Shown in pieces: positions 23,387 to 34,659 of a stretch of 64,000 nucleotides of DNA. The DNA lies in contig NW_003314261.1 in NCBI RefSeq assembly GCF_000143415.4, positions 2,952,366-3,016,365 of the forward strand, given 5' to 3'. Under the pieces are notes generated by a model. The model saw only the letters and a list, made by a program, of their open reading frames with translations. It did no database searches and was not told the DNA's origin. Source of the stretch: Selaginella moellendorffii. Taxonomy: Eukaryota > Streptophyta > Lycopodiopsida > Selaginellales > Selaginellaceae. Numbering within the stretch: position 1 is the stretch's first letter; every line of letters starts with the position of its first letter. The translations under genes were made by a program, and so were the position numbers.

Positions 23387-23399
23387 AAGGGGGGGAGAG
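23387..23399 (+). other. Polypurine tract
   Basis: AAGGGGGGGAGAG immediately precedes the 3' LTR. This is the expected site for plus-strand priming. Confidence 0.85.
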
Positions 23400-24542
23400 T
23401 GTCGCGCATGTGACTTCGGGTATCGAAAGTTACCTGTCGGCTAGTCCTTACGGACACTCTTACCTTACTGCCACGATGGCAGGAGGTCGGTATTGCTGGA
23501 CCCGTTATCAGTTCCCACTTGAACTAGTTGAGAAACTGGTCAATGAACATGCACTTAGATTGGATAAACATAAGGTAGGAACCCTATGTGTTTCTTGCTG
23601 AGCATACTCGGCCTGGTTTGAGAAACTTGTGTCATTGGCTTGCACTTGCTAGTATCAAGAACCCCCGCGATATTGAGATTGGTCCCTCAACATCGCTAGA
23701 TGATAGCTTACCGTGTCTGCCAAACACCCTCGCTATCATGCCCTTTGTGTTAGTCTTAATTCGTCCCAAATGCTATTTATGGAAAGTGTCCAGATTTGCT
23801 CATTTGGCATATCTACGGAATGTAGAGATCGTCCTGAACACAATGGTGTTCGTCCCGTGTCCAAATTCGCAATCTAGGGACATTCCATAATTAGTAAGTT
23901 TCGAGCTTGTCCCAGAGACTAACTCCTGATACTAAGGGAGGCTTGGGGTGAAAGCCCAAAGCGTGTGTTCCTCAAGGGGGGGGGGCTATGGGGGGTTCCA
24001 AATGTATAGTAGGGATAGTGGGTAGGTCGGGCATGGCCGACCAACCTGAGGCATAGTCTAGCTCCCGCTTGCGTGCCTGTCCTTGTTCTGCGTCCGGCTT
24101 GGGTCTAAGCCCAAGTTCCATTCCATGCTAGTTGGTGGAGTACCCATATCCTCGCGTTAGGCCACCGGTATGCCGAAATAGTGCCAGACTCCGTTTGGCT
24201 CCGTTTTGCGTGCTGGTCCTGGCATTGGGATGCTGGTTGCTCTAGGACTGTTCCAAGTCGCTCCGGGCCCTTGTCCCTTCGCTCCTTGGGCTATATGCTC
24301 GGGAGTTGCTCCGTGGTTCGGTTCCATCACTCCTTGGCTCCACGCTTAGGAGTTTGGCACCGTTCGTTCGTTCAGTGGCCCAAAGCCCTGAACCTCAGGT
24401 TCCTATGGACACGTGGCATGGACACGTGGCATGTGACACATGGCATCTGTCACGTGGCACAAAGAGGGTTTAGGTTCCGCTTCGTGGTGTTATCCTATGG
24501 TAAATCACCATAGGATAAAGGGTCAAAACCACGTGCGCTACA
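23400..24542 (+). repeat. 3' LTR of the non-coding element
   Basis: It is nearly identical to the 5' LTR. By eye I find about nine substitutions, all transitions, and one change in the length of the G tract. The sequence after it (GACTC) repeats the bases before the 5' LTR. Confidence 0.93.
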
Positions 24543-24547
24543 GACTC

Positions 24548-27500
24548 ATTGGAAATCTTAAACTTAAACTAAAAGAATAAGACCAAAATCACAAAGTAAG
24601 ATGCCAAAATGCTTTAAAAACATTGATGTAAACATTAAATTCTAGACAAAAAGGAAAAAGAAAAAAAAAAGTGCTCCGTAGTATATGAAACATTCACTTT
24701 TAACATGGGGAAGATAATAGTATGACTATGATAATTTGGATGTGAATAATGTCTTTAATTCTCCTACTAGAAAGTTATAAATTTAAGTTATCAAGCACAA
24801 TGAGAAAAAAATCAAGAGTAAATTGGTTGTGAAAAAAAGATTACTGAGAAGCTTGTCTCTAAATCTACATGCCCCAAAAAAAAAAGATTCTTAAATTAGT
24901 TCCAAAATCATGAGGTTAGAGCATTGGAAATTTGGCATAAAAATAAAGGAGTGTGATATCCAAAATTTCTTATATATGACTGAATTTTCCACAAAATAAA
25001 GTGTTTTTTAGCTTTTTTGAAAAAGGATATTAATATGTGTCAACCCAAACAAAAAACAACTAAACTCAATGTTTTAATCATGAAAAATTGTTAGAAACCG
25101 AACATAAAAAACTAGTGCAAGAACATAAAAATCTTTAAGTTTGTGCTTTAGGTTTCTAAAAGTAAAAACTTTTATCTATCCTAGGTTTTTAAGGATATAA
25201 ATTTAGTCGTTAAAACTTGAGATTCCACTAAACATTGTTTGCACTTAACATTGTTTCTCTTGTTCCACCATGATTCTTTGATAATGTATTCGTAAAAGTG
25301 GATTGTTAAACTGGTTGTTAAGTGTCTTGAGCTTCCTTTGCAATCTTTAATAAATTTTTTACATGTTTGAGCAATGTAGTTGTGAAAATTATTAGGTCTT
25401 CAATTTTGGCAAGGTGATCAACCATAATATTTGCACAACATAAAGAAAAGTAGTTTTCAATATTTTTTTGTACAAATAATTCATATACCTTTTACTATAA
25501 ATAAAAACATTGTAAAAGAAAATAAAAACTAAAAATCAATCCTTAAAATATAAGGATCCTTAAAATATAAAGAATTAATTTTAGATTTGTTTTTCTTGGA
25601 TCAATATGTAATCATGATCATGCTATGCATTAAACCTTGCCTACTTTGAAAAAATGAAATCTCTCTCCTTAGAAAAAAAAAAGAAAAGAAAAGAAAACGG
25701 TCTATTTCATCCTCCTCCTTTGAAATTCACTTAAGTGCAACTTAAACTATAATTTAGTGTCAAATATGGCTATTTATATATTACATGAAAACATTTACCT
25801 CCAACAAAAATTATGAATAATGCATCATGGCTCATCATAAAAAAAACCCAATAATAACTTGATCTAGCTACTACTACCTTAGCACTATGAAGATGGGGAG
25901 CATAAAATAGCTTCTCTTTGCAAAACATATATGGTAGAAAACTAAGAATGGATTAAACCCTACAAAAAACTTTAGACTTGTTTTTGAGAGAAACTTCTAA
26001 AACACACTTGAAGTTTCTTGATGGGTAAATCTTTCCCATTAGGAAAAAGAAATGGCAAATTTTCCCATCGGGAGGCATATATTCTTGTTGGGAAGTATAA
26101 AGTAAATATTTCCTGTTGAGAACCTATCAAGAACATTTATCTCCCGTTGGGAAATTCATCTCTTGGGAAAATGTGTATCCATTAGAGTATTCATATGATC
26201 CTATTGGGATATCACTTTATCTGTTAGATAGTTACATATCTAGTATATGGTTAGGTATAATAAATGTTGATTATTAGTTCCTTAATGATTGGCCATTCAT
26301 TTTTAGCATTATATATAACTTGCCATAGAATTGCAAATTAGTGTTCTTTCTCATTTTTTTCTTGGGTAGGATGCTTAGCTTGTAACAACCAAGATGGCAA
26401 CTAACAACCTTCAATGTGTAAGGTATAAGGATGTTTCTTATGTTTTCTCAAGAACTAAATTACCAGACTACTCTTTTTAGTGAGGTGGATTCATCATTCA
26501 CCACAAATACTAAGTCAATAAGTTTGCCACCCATGGCTCTTTTTATGCAAATCCATATTTTACAACTAGGCACCGACTTGGCATACTTTTTTGGTAATGG
26601 TGACATCTTTACAAGACACATATCACTCACTTTGAGCAATATTGCGCATCAAATGACATTGTTGAGGATGATCACAAGCTCCATGACTCCTCAAAAATGC
26701 TCCCTAGCCAAATAATAGTGTGGGCAAAGACTATTTTAGAGGTAAACATGGCCAACTACTCCATGTTCAAGGCATCTTTCCAAAGTCACTTCGATCAGTA
26801 ATGACTAACAAATAGCTTACTTATAGACTTGCTCACTTTTTGGCAAGGAGCATGCAAATTTATGCTAGAGTATGTGATGTGGTCAGGTCTTACTGGAATG
26901 AGTGTATTTAGCACACGGTCATCACCAATGAAGCTCATGGCATCACTGCATTAATCTCTATTTAAACAAGAGTTTTAGATGTGTCATAAGGCATTCACTA
27001 CCACTAAAACTCTATATATGACCCTCTCCAAAAGCTCAAAATTCCAAGGTAAAGGAGGCTTTTCCATAGAGAGATCATGCACTACCATGGCTCATCCCCT
27101 TCTAGTCCCACCTAGCAATGATAGGGTTCCTCTAACAATTGAGGAAGCATCACCTTCTATTCCATTTTAGGATTTAAGGATTTGTGTTTTACATTACTAA
27201 CATAGAAATGAAGCTGAACTATTATGTCATATATGGTGTTGAGTTGGANNNNNNNNNNNNNNNNNNNNNNNNNNNNNNNNNNNNNNNNNNNNNNNNNNNN
27301 NNNNNNNNNNNNNNNNNNNNNNNNNNNNNNNNNNNNNNNNNNNNNNNNAAAGTTTCATATCACAAATTTTTTTTCATATTTTACCTAAAAATATGCTTAT
27401 TTCTCCAAACCCTGCAATACCCATGGGAGTAATTATTAACTCATATGTTAGAACTTGCTTTTCTAGTCTTTTAAGCTTGTAAGCAATATGGTCTTATAAT

Positions 27501-27950
27501 CTCTCTTTCTTCAATTCAATGTTTTTTTGTTCATTTAGTCTACTGTGGATAGGTTTTAAGAGCATTGAGCATTTGCAGGAGCCACTTGTGCAAAGAACAC
27601 CTACAAAAGAGCTCTAAAAGATCTCACATGTTACTGTTATCTCTTTGGTAAGAGGTCACCTAAGAAACAACAAGATGATGGATGATGGATCTAATGCCAT
27701 TTCAGATCCTTACTCTCATTTGCATGAGTAGCTAGCTCGCAATCTTAGCTTTCACTCACCAAATGCTCAAAATTGGAAACTTTATTGCGGAACATTTCTG
27801 GTTGAGTCTCAGGGTCAACCCCTGGATATGTTTCTCGACTCCACTGAAAAGGTCAGATTGACTATTCAACTGCAGAAGAATTCAAAGGAAGAAAGCTCAT
27901 AGCAACTCTTATTTCAGTTCTCTTGTATAATCAGAATATATTCACTTCGA
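24548..27950. other. AT-rich intergenic region, probably decayed repeats
   Basis: No gene is recognised. Near 26030-26210 a motif like (C)CCATTGGGAA/CCCGTTGGGAAA recurs several times, as in a degenerate repeat. An open frame at 26431-26715 (94 codons) has no recognisable similarity. The assembly gap lies inside this stretch. Confidence 0.5.
27249..27348. other. Assembly gap (100 N)
   Basis: A run of exactly 100 undetermined bases, the usual placeholder for a gap of unknown size. Any frame drawn across it is meaningless. Confidence 0.99.
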
Positions 27951-28847
27951 TCATCTTCTGGTAAGAATGGGAAGAAGAATGACGAGGAGGATGATAATGA
28001 GAATGATTATCCCGATGCATGTCCACTTTCGGCTTCTCCTCTGCGATCGCTTGGCCTTGACCAGCTGCTGTGTTCCTCGATCCACAAAAGACGCTGCCTT
28101 GTTGACATGTTCCTCGATTGTATTAAGCTGCGCGCCCTGTGCGTCCACCAGTGTTGCCAGATCCTGGAAGATCTGCTGCAGCTCCCGCAAATTTTTCTCC
28201 ACTTCCATCATGGCATCGTGTCGCTCCTGAATCTCCTGGATTGTGTCGAGAATCTGCCTCCTCCCCTGCTCCTGGATGGCCTTTCGTAAGAAATTTTCGC
28301 TCTCCCCGGTCTGGATCATCCGCTCGATCACCTCCTGGCTCGCCTGTTCGCCCGTGACGGTGAAGTAACGGCGCTCGATCGTCCCGCGGTACTCGCTGCT
28401 CATCCTCTCCCGCAAGTTTGCGAAATCGGCCATGAGGTCGCGAAGCTTGATCCGGAGGCTGTTGGTGATGGACATCCTGGTTCGATCGGTGGACGAGCCC
28501 TCCTCGCAGCCCTTCACCTTCCTGTTGGCTAGATTGCTCGCATCCAGCGCCTCGAGCTTGGATTTGATGGAGCGCCCGTTCTTGAGCACGAGGGAGACGT
28601 GTTCGTCCATGCGCAACCGGAGCTCTCTCATGGCTCCCGGCCTGTGAATGCCCTTGGTCGACTCATTGTCCTCATTGAGCTTGAGGAGGAGCTCCTGGAT
28701 CGCGTCCATGCCGTCCTTAATCTTGCTCACCTCTTCGAAAAAACCCACCAGGCTCTTCTCCGAGTTGTGGACCGCCATCTCCACGTCCAGGGGGCTGGCC
28801 TCCATGTCGGATCCCCGAGGGAAGGAACTCGATAGCAAATTATTCAT
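27951..28847 (-). CDS. Qa-SNARE, SYP1-group syntaxin, intronless
   Basis: A 298-residue syntaxin in a single exon. It starts MNNLLSSSFPRG like SYP13/SYP12 proteins. It has a Habc three-helix domain (about 30-155, including RELRLRMDEHV and ANRKVKGCEEGSSTDRTR), a linker with RRYFTVTGEQA, a SNARE motif (about 203-265, ERHDAMMEVEKNLRELQQIF) with the zero-layer glutamine Q237 in VDAQG, and a C-terminal anchor (about 275-295). SYP1 syntaxins drive vesicle fusion at the plasma membrane or cell plate. All parts are intact, although it sits inside a transposon-rich stretch. The lack of introns is normal for some SYP1 genes and could also mean retroposition; no poly-A tail is obvious. Confidence 0.93.
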   Translation of the reverse strand: MNNLLSSSFPRGSDMEASPLDVEMAVHNSEKSLVGFFEEVSKIKDGMDAIQELLLKLNEDNESTKGIHRPGAMRELRLRMDEHVSLVLKNGRSIKSKLEALDASNLANRKVKGCEEGSSTDRTRMSITNSLRIKLRDLMADFANLRERMSSEYRGTIERRYFTVTGEQASQEVIERMIQTGESENFLRKAIQEQGRRQILDTIQEIQERHDAMMEVEKNLRELQQIFQDLATLVDAQGAQLNTIEEHVNKAASFVDRGTQQLVKAKRSQRRSRKWTCIGIIILIIILLVILLPILTRR

Positions 28848-29580
28848 CCTTTTAATCTACCAGTCGGCCAATCGATCGAATGAAACCTCTTAGCCCTTCC
28901 TTTCTCCTCCCTCAAAGAGCTTGCCAGGTTTGACCACGCGTGCACGCGGAGAAGAGAAAGAACTTTTCCAAGTGGAGACAAGAGAATATTCATCTTCTGG
29001 ACTGCATTAAAGTGTCTCAATTACCTTGTCTCCTTTTTCCTTGGAACGATCTTCTGTCTGGATGAACAAAAAAGGATCTATATGCTACATTTTACTCCAT
29101 TAATGCCACTTGGTATGAAGCACAACTAAGAACTTATGTTAACAAATTTGGGGACTAAATTATTTAGGAATGTTTAAGTTTCTCTCTGAGTCTAATGACA
29201 GTGTCAACGATGGTGTTAAATGTGAGATTAGAAGTGATCAGAAAAATAAAAAAGAAGATCATAAAATAAAAAAATAGTATAGTGTTATATGAAAACAAAT
29301 AATAGTAATGCTTTTTTTATTATGATGTATTTTTCTTTAGTATATAATACCATTATTTTGAAGTTTAAAAAAAATCAAAAGTATCCTTATTATTCTCTGA
29401 TTTCAGAAAAAGTAAATTCTACAATTTGATTCTAAAAATAATATTTTTCCATTTGAAGAGTGTCAAGAAAAAAAATTATTTTTAAATCCAGCATTTAAAG
29501 CTGCCAAATATTTATTTTTGATAAGTGGTTTTTATATGATATAAAAAGTAAGAAATTTTTCAAAAATAAAAAATCAAATC
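28848..29580. other. Syntaxin upstream region and AT-rich spacer
   Basis: The first 150-200 bp upstream of the syntaxin start have near-balanced base composition and probably hold its promoter. From about 29080 the DNA is very AT-rich with A/T homopolymers and contains no recognisable gene. Confidence 0.5.
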
Positions 29581-29752
29581 TATGAGTGCATGGAATATGG
29601 AAAAGGAATACAAAAATGTGCATATCAATTAGCCCAAAAACCCTAGCTTATATAGAGCGAGTGCTCCAGATTGAAACCAATCCGATGGCTACTAAAATCA
29701 CACTACGCTAATATTAGTATATGGCATTGTAGCCGTACACTTGGCCCTTACA
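29581..29752 (-). repeat. 3' LTR of the truncated gypsy copy
   Basis: About 172 bp, read on the minus strand from TGTAAGGGCCAAGTGTACGG to CACTCATA. It matches the 175-bp LTRs of the neighbouring element with scattered substitutions. Confidence 0.88.
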
Positions 29753-31135
29753 TCATCCCCTCCCCTCGGAATAATGGAAGGCCGTCAGGGTTCTCTTGTA
29801 GACGGGCCGAGATCTGGAGGAACGTCAGGAGGAGGCATCGATGGGTCTGTAGATGGTATTAATTGCTCATGATCCCTTTGTATGAAGCATTTCAACTGCT
29901 GCACATACACAATCTCCAGAAGATTAGCCTACTAAACGTCATGTTGAACCTCATAAACTTGTGGTCCAACTTGCCGCAACACCCGATACGGTCCTTTCCA
30001 CTGCACAAAGAGCCCCTTAGATAAACCACGTACCGTAAGATGGAGAAAACGGACTAACACCAAATCATCCACTTTGTACTCTGCAAGTGGATGATGATGG
30101 GAGTTGTAGCACTGTTGTTGTCCCACTTGTACGCGGCCTAAGTGTTTGGCAAACTCTGTTCGGACAAGTGGAAGAATGCTTGTCAAATATTAATCCCATA
30201 ACTTAGCATCGGGTGCTTATGGCAATCGCGAAGGTAAACCCAGCTCCGTTGATAATATTGGATCATGACCATATATAAGTTTATACGGTGAAGCACCAAC
30301 AGAACTCTACACCCCTGTGACATAGGCATACTGAAAAGACGGCAAATAACCATCCCAATCCAAATGCTGAAAGTTCACATACTTCACAATCATCCCTTTA
30401 AATGTCCGAACGAGCTGTTCCACCAAACCATCTGATTGTGGATGATAAGCATTCGTGAAAGTGTGGCGTATCTCCAACCGAGACATCAAAACATGAAATG
30501 TCTCAGCCATAAATGCAGGACCATTATCCAAAAGAATCCGCTCCGGACAAGAATGCTAAAACACCACTCGATTGAGGAGGAAATATCCAACAGCAGTTGT
30601 AAAGGCGCTAGCAAGAGCACTAACTTCCACCCAATGAGTTAAGTAGTCAGAAGCAATAATAACATACTCATTGCCAACAGTTGACTGTGGAAAAGGTCCC
30701 ATAAGATCAAACGCTACCAACTCAAACAGACAGGAAATTGCAATTGACTCCAACCGTCCTTCTGCAGCACAAGGGGGAGTATTATGAGATTGGCACCAAA
30801 TGCAGCTACACACATACCGAATAACATCATGTCGCATCTCCGGCCAATAGAAAGACCTGCGTAGCTTCTCGGTCACACGACGATGTCCCATATGCCCATC
30901 TAGAACAGGAGAATCATGGTAGGCATGGAGAAACTGCGGAATAAAGATAGAAGGCACCACTAGCTGTAAATGATCATTAGGATCCGTCCTCACAAAATAA
31001 AAAAGGCCATCTTCAAGGCAATATTGAGAATATAAATGCCGGAAAGGCAAATCATCAACAAGTGATGCAGGATCCTCAAATGCATCTTGAAGCCTTTAAA
31101 TCCACGACTCAATCTTTTGAGCCTCCAAATTTTAA
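29581..31135 (-). mobile_element. 5'-truncated Ty3/gypsy copy, inverted
   Basis: Read on the minus strand, this copy enters just after the RNase H part, continues through integrase (HRRVTEKLRRSFYWPEM zinc-binding region, then ELVAFDLMGPFPQS and VIIASDYLTHWVE core, MDNGPAFMAE, TNAYHPQSDGLVE) and a C-terminal GPYRVL segment, and ends in one LTR (29581-29752). It is the same family as the 31168-36177 element. Its frame is broken by several stops, some shared with that element. The 5' half is missing from 31135 on, 32 bp before the neighbouring element starts in the opposite direction. Confidence 0.9.
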
Positions 31136-31167
31136 AATGAATATACATATCAATTTAAAATTTGATT

Positions 31168-31342
31168 TGTGAGGGCCAAGTGTACAGCTACGATGCCATA
31201 TACTAATATTAGCGTAGTGGGATTTTAGTAGCCGTCGAATTAGTTTCAATCTGGACCAATCGCTCTTGTATATAAGCTAGGGTTTTTTGGCTAATTGATA
31301 TGCACATTTCTATATTCCCTTTCCATATTCCATGCACTCACA
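31168..31342 (+). repeat. 5' LTR of the gypsy element
   Basis: It begins TGTGAGGGCCAAGTGTACAG and ends CACTCACA. TATATAAG near 31273-31280 is a TATA-box candidate, followed by CTAGGGTTTT, the reverse of a plant telo-box (AAACCCTAG). Confidence 0.92.
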
Positions 31343-31343
31343 T

Positions 31344-31361
31344 TGGTGGAGATGAGGGGCA
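31344..31361 (+). other. Primer-binding site complementary to tRNA-Ala
   Basis: TGGTGGAGATGAGGGGCA starts one base after the 5' LTR. It is the exact reverse complement of CCA plus the last 15 encoded bases of the tRNA-Ala(CGC) gene at 59578-59650, an 18/18 match. Confidence 0.88.
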
Positions 31362-31576
31362 CCTTTGATTGTCCCTGAAGAGTGTTTGGATTTGGGATTT
31401 TGGTTTAGATCTAGCTTTTGCATCGTCTAGATCTAGTTTTTTCCATTTCCTTTCTTTTGTTCTTCCCTTTCAGGATTTTGGTTTAGATCTAACTTTTTGC
31501 ATTGTTTAAATCTACCATTTCCTTCTAGCTTTTTGTCATTTCTATTCTTTTGCTCTTTCTTTTTTCGTTCATCTTC

Positions 31577-32500
31577 ATGGTGGATCAGCAATCTCCTTCT
31601 TTGACTCTAGAGCAGTAGTTGGTTCAATTGCTTAATGCTATGCGCTTGCAATTGAACAACCAATCTCAATTGATGGTGGCATTCATGGCACGTGGTCCAA
31701 CTCTTCCTGCTCTTGGTGCCAATCCTTGCGTTCGTCCAGAGTTCTTTCGTGGGAATCTTGGGGATGATGTGTACCATTGGTTCGATCACTTCATGGTGAT
31801 TGCCATATATCATTCTTGGGATGATGCTCGATGTTTGTGTGAGTTTCCCACGTGTCTCCAAGGGATGGCATTGCAGTGGTACAATGGATTGAGCGCGGCC
31901 ACATGTGGGGATTGGAGTGTTCTTCCAGATGTCTTCAAACGTGCTTTAAGGCATGCTGACAATTGTGATGATGCCTTCCAACAATTGCATCGTCTTCGCC
32001 AAGAGCCATCTGAGTCGGTGATGCAATTTGGCATTCATTTCCGAAGTCTTTTGCTTCGTGCGCAGCCCAATATGTCGGAGCGGATCAAGCTAGGAATGTT
32101 GTGGCTAGTACTTCGTCCAGATCTTATTGGACTTGTGCATGCATTTGCTCTTACCACCCTTAACGATGCTCTTTGCTTGGCACAATGTTATGAAACGTCG
32201 CCTCTTCCACTTCTCACTACATGTCCTTTAGCTCCACTTCCTATGAGTGATGGTCCTATTCCAATGGAGGTTGATGCTGCTGCTACTCGAGTCCAAAGAC
32301 AAGGGCGAGGACGTGGTCGTGGCCATGATATTCATTACTAAGTGTGTGATGAAGTTGGTGATACTTATCGGCGTTATCAGCGCTTTCCGGATTGGCAACC
32401 TCCATTTCCTAGGTGGAGACCTTGGCGTCAGCAACATCCTGTTGGTGCTGCTGCAATGGAAGGTTTGGACACTGCGGTACATCTAGGAAACGAGGAGTCG
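31577..32500 (+). pseudogene. Gypsy gag
   Basis: The frame opens at ATG 31577, meets a TAG at 31616-31618, then runs to TAA near 32339-32341 and continues in frame beyond it. It contains a retrotransposon gag capsid pattern (RPEFFRGN, VYHWFDHF, LQGMALQWYN, SVMQFGIHFRSLLLRAQ). No CCHC zinc knuckle is seen; the region after it is Arg/Gly-rich. At least two in-frame stops prevent a full product. Confidence 0.85.
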
Positions 32501-32535
32501 CGCGAGTAACGGAGGGACCTTGCGCGAATAAGTGA

Positions 32536-33114
32536 GTGACCCCTCCATCTTTCTTTCGGGAGTATCATCAAGGGGTTCACTCGGCACCGGTTCATTCAGT
32601 GTTTACTTTCCAAGCTCGTTTTTATAAGAGGTCTCCTATTATTCTCTCTGTGTTGGTTGATACAGGTTCGAGTTTATCTTCTATTGCTCAACCTGTTGCC
32701 ACACGTTGTCGTCTACACTTGCATCGTGCAACGGACCCAGTTTTCATTCTTTATGGCAATGGCCGTACACATGCATGTGCACAAGATGAGGTGGATTTGG
32801 TTGTGCATGTGGGCGATCTTGAGCTTGAGCTGCAGTTGTTGCGGGTGGTGCCGAGTCAAACTTTTGACCTCATTCTTGGTATGGATTGGTTGCAACGCAA
32901 TCATGCTAAGTGTGACTTTGAAGCTTCTCCCCCTTGTCTCATACTTCCTTATGTTTTATCCATTCCTCTCACTTCTATACCTCTTCATCCCTCTACCTTT
33001 ACCTCTGTTTCCATTACTTTTGTTCCCCCACTATTTCCTCCTATGTTTCCATTTTGTTTTATTCTTCCCTTTTCCAATCCCTTCGATGATCTTTGTGTTG
33101 CAACTGGTGACTAG
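32536..33114 (+). pseudogene. Gypsy aspartic protease region
   Basis: The protease signature LVDTGSS is followed by the flap-side and C-terminal ILGMDWLQRN motif typical of Ty3/gypsy. A hydrophobic, Pro/Ser/Phe-rich spacer leads to the RT. It is in a different frame from gag and ends at a stop before the RT segment. Confidence 0.85.
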
Positions 33115-33117
33115 CTT

Positions 33118-34659
33118 ATGAAGGAGTATTCTGATCTCTTTGAATTTGACCTATCGTCTGGGGCCAAAATTGCCACATGTCATCCCATTCCAACCGGGGA
33201 TGCTCGTCCAATCAAGGTTCTGGTTCGTCGTCAGTCACCCAAGGAGATCAAGATTTTACGTGCAAATGTCAAGGAGATGTTGGAAAAGGGTGTTATTCGG
33301 AAGTTGCGGAGTCCTTGGGCATGTGAACCTCATCTTGTGATGAAACCTGATGGGAGTATTCATTTCTGCATTGACTATCATTTGTTAAATGAAGTGACGA
33401 ACCTGAATGTGTACCCTCTTCTTCACACTACTGATCACTTGGATCGTCTGGGGCGAAGTTGTCGGTTCACCAAGCTAGATCTTGCTTCTGGGTATTGACA
33501 AGTACCGATGGCTAAAGAAGATATTCCTAAGATTGCTTTTCGTACACCATTTGGTTTGTACGAGTTCTTAGTGATGCCGTTTGGTTTAAACAATGCTCCA
33601 GCAACTTTCTAGCGGATGATGGATGAGGTTCTTTGTGATATGCCTGAAGTGACTGCTGACTTCATTGATGATATCTTGATTCACTCGGAGGGGACGTGGG
33701 AGAAGCACATTCGTGATGTGTGTAAAGTGTTGGATTGGCTACAGGATGTTGGTTTAAAGCTGAAGCGGTCAAAATGCATGTTTGGGTCCAAGGACACAAC
33801 TTATCTTGGGTACCGTATTTCTCATGAGGGTTTGCAAGTTGATCATGACAAACTTGTAGCCGTTTTAAAGTTCCCTACTCCGAAGTGTGTGAATGATGTG
33901 CAATGCTTCCTGGGCAAGGTGCAGTATCTTGGTCGTTTTGTGGATCATCTTTTTGATCGCACTGCACCATTGTGAGCGTTGCTGAAGTCATCAACGTCAT
34001 CTTTCATCTGGTCTTCAAATTGTGAGTGGGTGTTTATGGATCTCAAAGTGTTGTTGATGACTCCTCCGGTTTTGGCATATCCTAACTACACTCGACCTTT
34101 TATTTTGCGCGTAGATGCTTCTAATATTGGTCTTGGAGGTGTGTTAATGCAAGAAAGCCCGGGTGTGTCTGGTCAATGTCATCCCATTGCATATATAAGC
34201 CATATGTTACAACTAGCAGAGGTGAACTACTTCACGATAGAGAAGGAGTGTTTAGTGGCAGTTTGGGGTTTCGAGAAACTTCATGCATATCTACATGGTT
34301 CTCGGACGTTACTTGAAGATGACCATGCTGCTGTTATTTCATTATTGAAGCGGAAGAACCTGGTTGGTCATACTACTTGGTGGGCTTTGAAGCTTCAGAT
34401 ATATGATTTTGATGTTGTTCATCACCCAAGGAGTTTTATGGCTGATACTGATGCCCTCTCTCGAGCTCCTTTTCCTTCTCCACTCTCTTCTCATGTTTCT
34501 GATGAGTCTATTGTTCTAACATCTGTGGATTTTCTAGATGAGGATTTTGTGCCATCGACGGTTCTTGTACTTGACGTTCAGTGTCCACAAAGTGCAAAGC
34601 AAGATTTATCTTCTCTTGATGAGGTTTGCGAGGCTCAAAAGATTGAGCTATGGATTTGA
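33118..34659 (+). pseudogene. Gypsy reverse transcriptase and RNase H region
   Basis: RT motifs are readable in one frame: [52 protein letters not shown], then DFIDDILIHS (the catalytic DD is present), YLGYRIS. RNase H follows with FILRVDASNIGLGGVLMQ, NYFTIEKECLVAVW and a LSRAPF end. Three in-frame stops interrupt it near 33496, 33610 and 33973. Two stand where family members have Trp and one where Gln is expected, so each is one C-to-T or G-to-A change away. Confidence 0.92.

Larger units (their letters stand above)
17252..24542 (+). mobile_element. Young non-coding LTR retrotransposon (LARD-like), 7.3 kb
   Basis: Two LTRs of 1144 and 1143 bp with TG...CA ends enclose a 5004-bp internal region. 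A perfect 5-bp target duplication GACTC flanks it (17247-17251 and 24543-24547). A primer-binding site matching initiator tRNA-Met follows the 5' LTR and a polypurine tract precedes the 3' LTR, so it is structurally complete. The interior has no open frame above about 85 codons on either strand and no gag, protease, RT or integrase that I can recognise. Such elements must move with enzymes from a partner. The interior is rich in T and G on the element's plus strand. LTRs differ by about nine substitutions and one indel, so insertion was recent. Confidence 0.93.

Noticed and set aside
26431-26715. 94-codon open frame in the AT-rich region
   Set aside because: No similarity recognised, AT-rich codon use and no neighbouring exons.
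27184-27432. Open frame crossing the N gap
   Set aside because: It consists mostly of undetermined residues.
33496-33975. Stops at Trp codons in the gypsy RT read as programmed read-through or recoding
   Set aside because: Stops also occur at Gln and Arg codons and in gag, and differ between copies; decay by C-to-T or G-to-A change is simpler.
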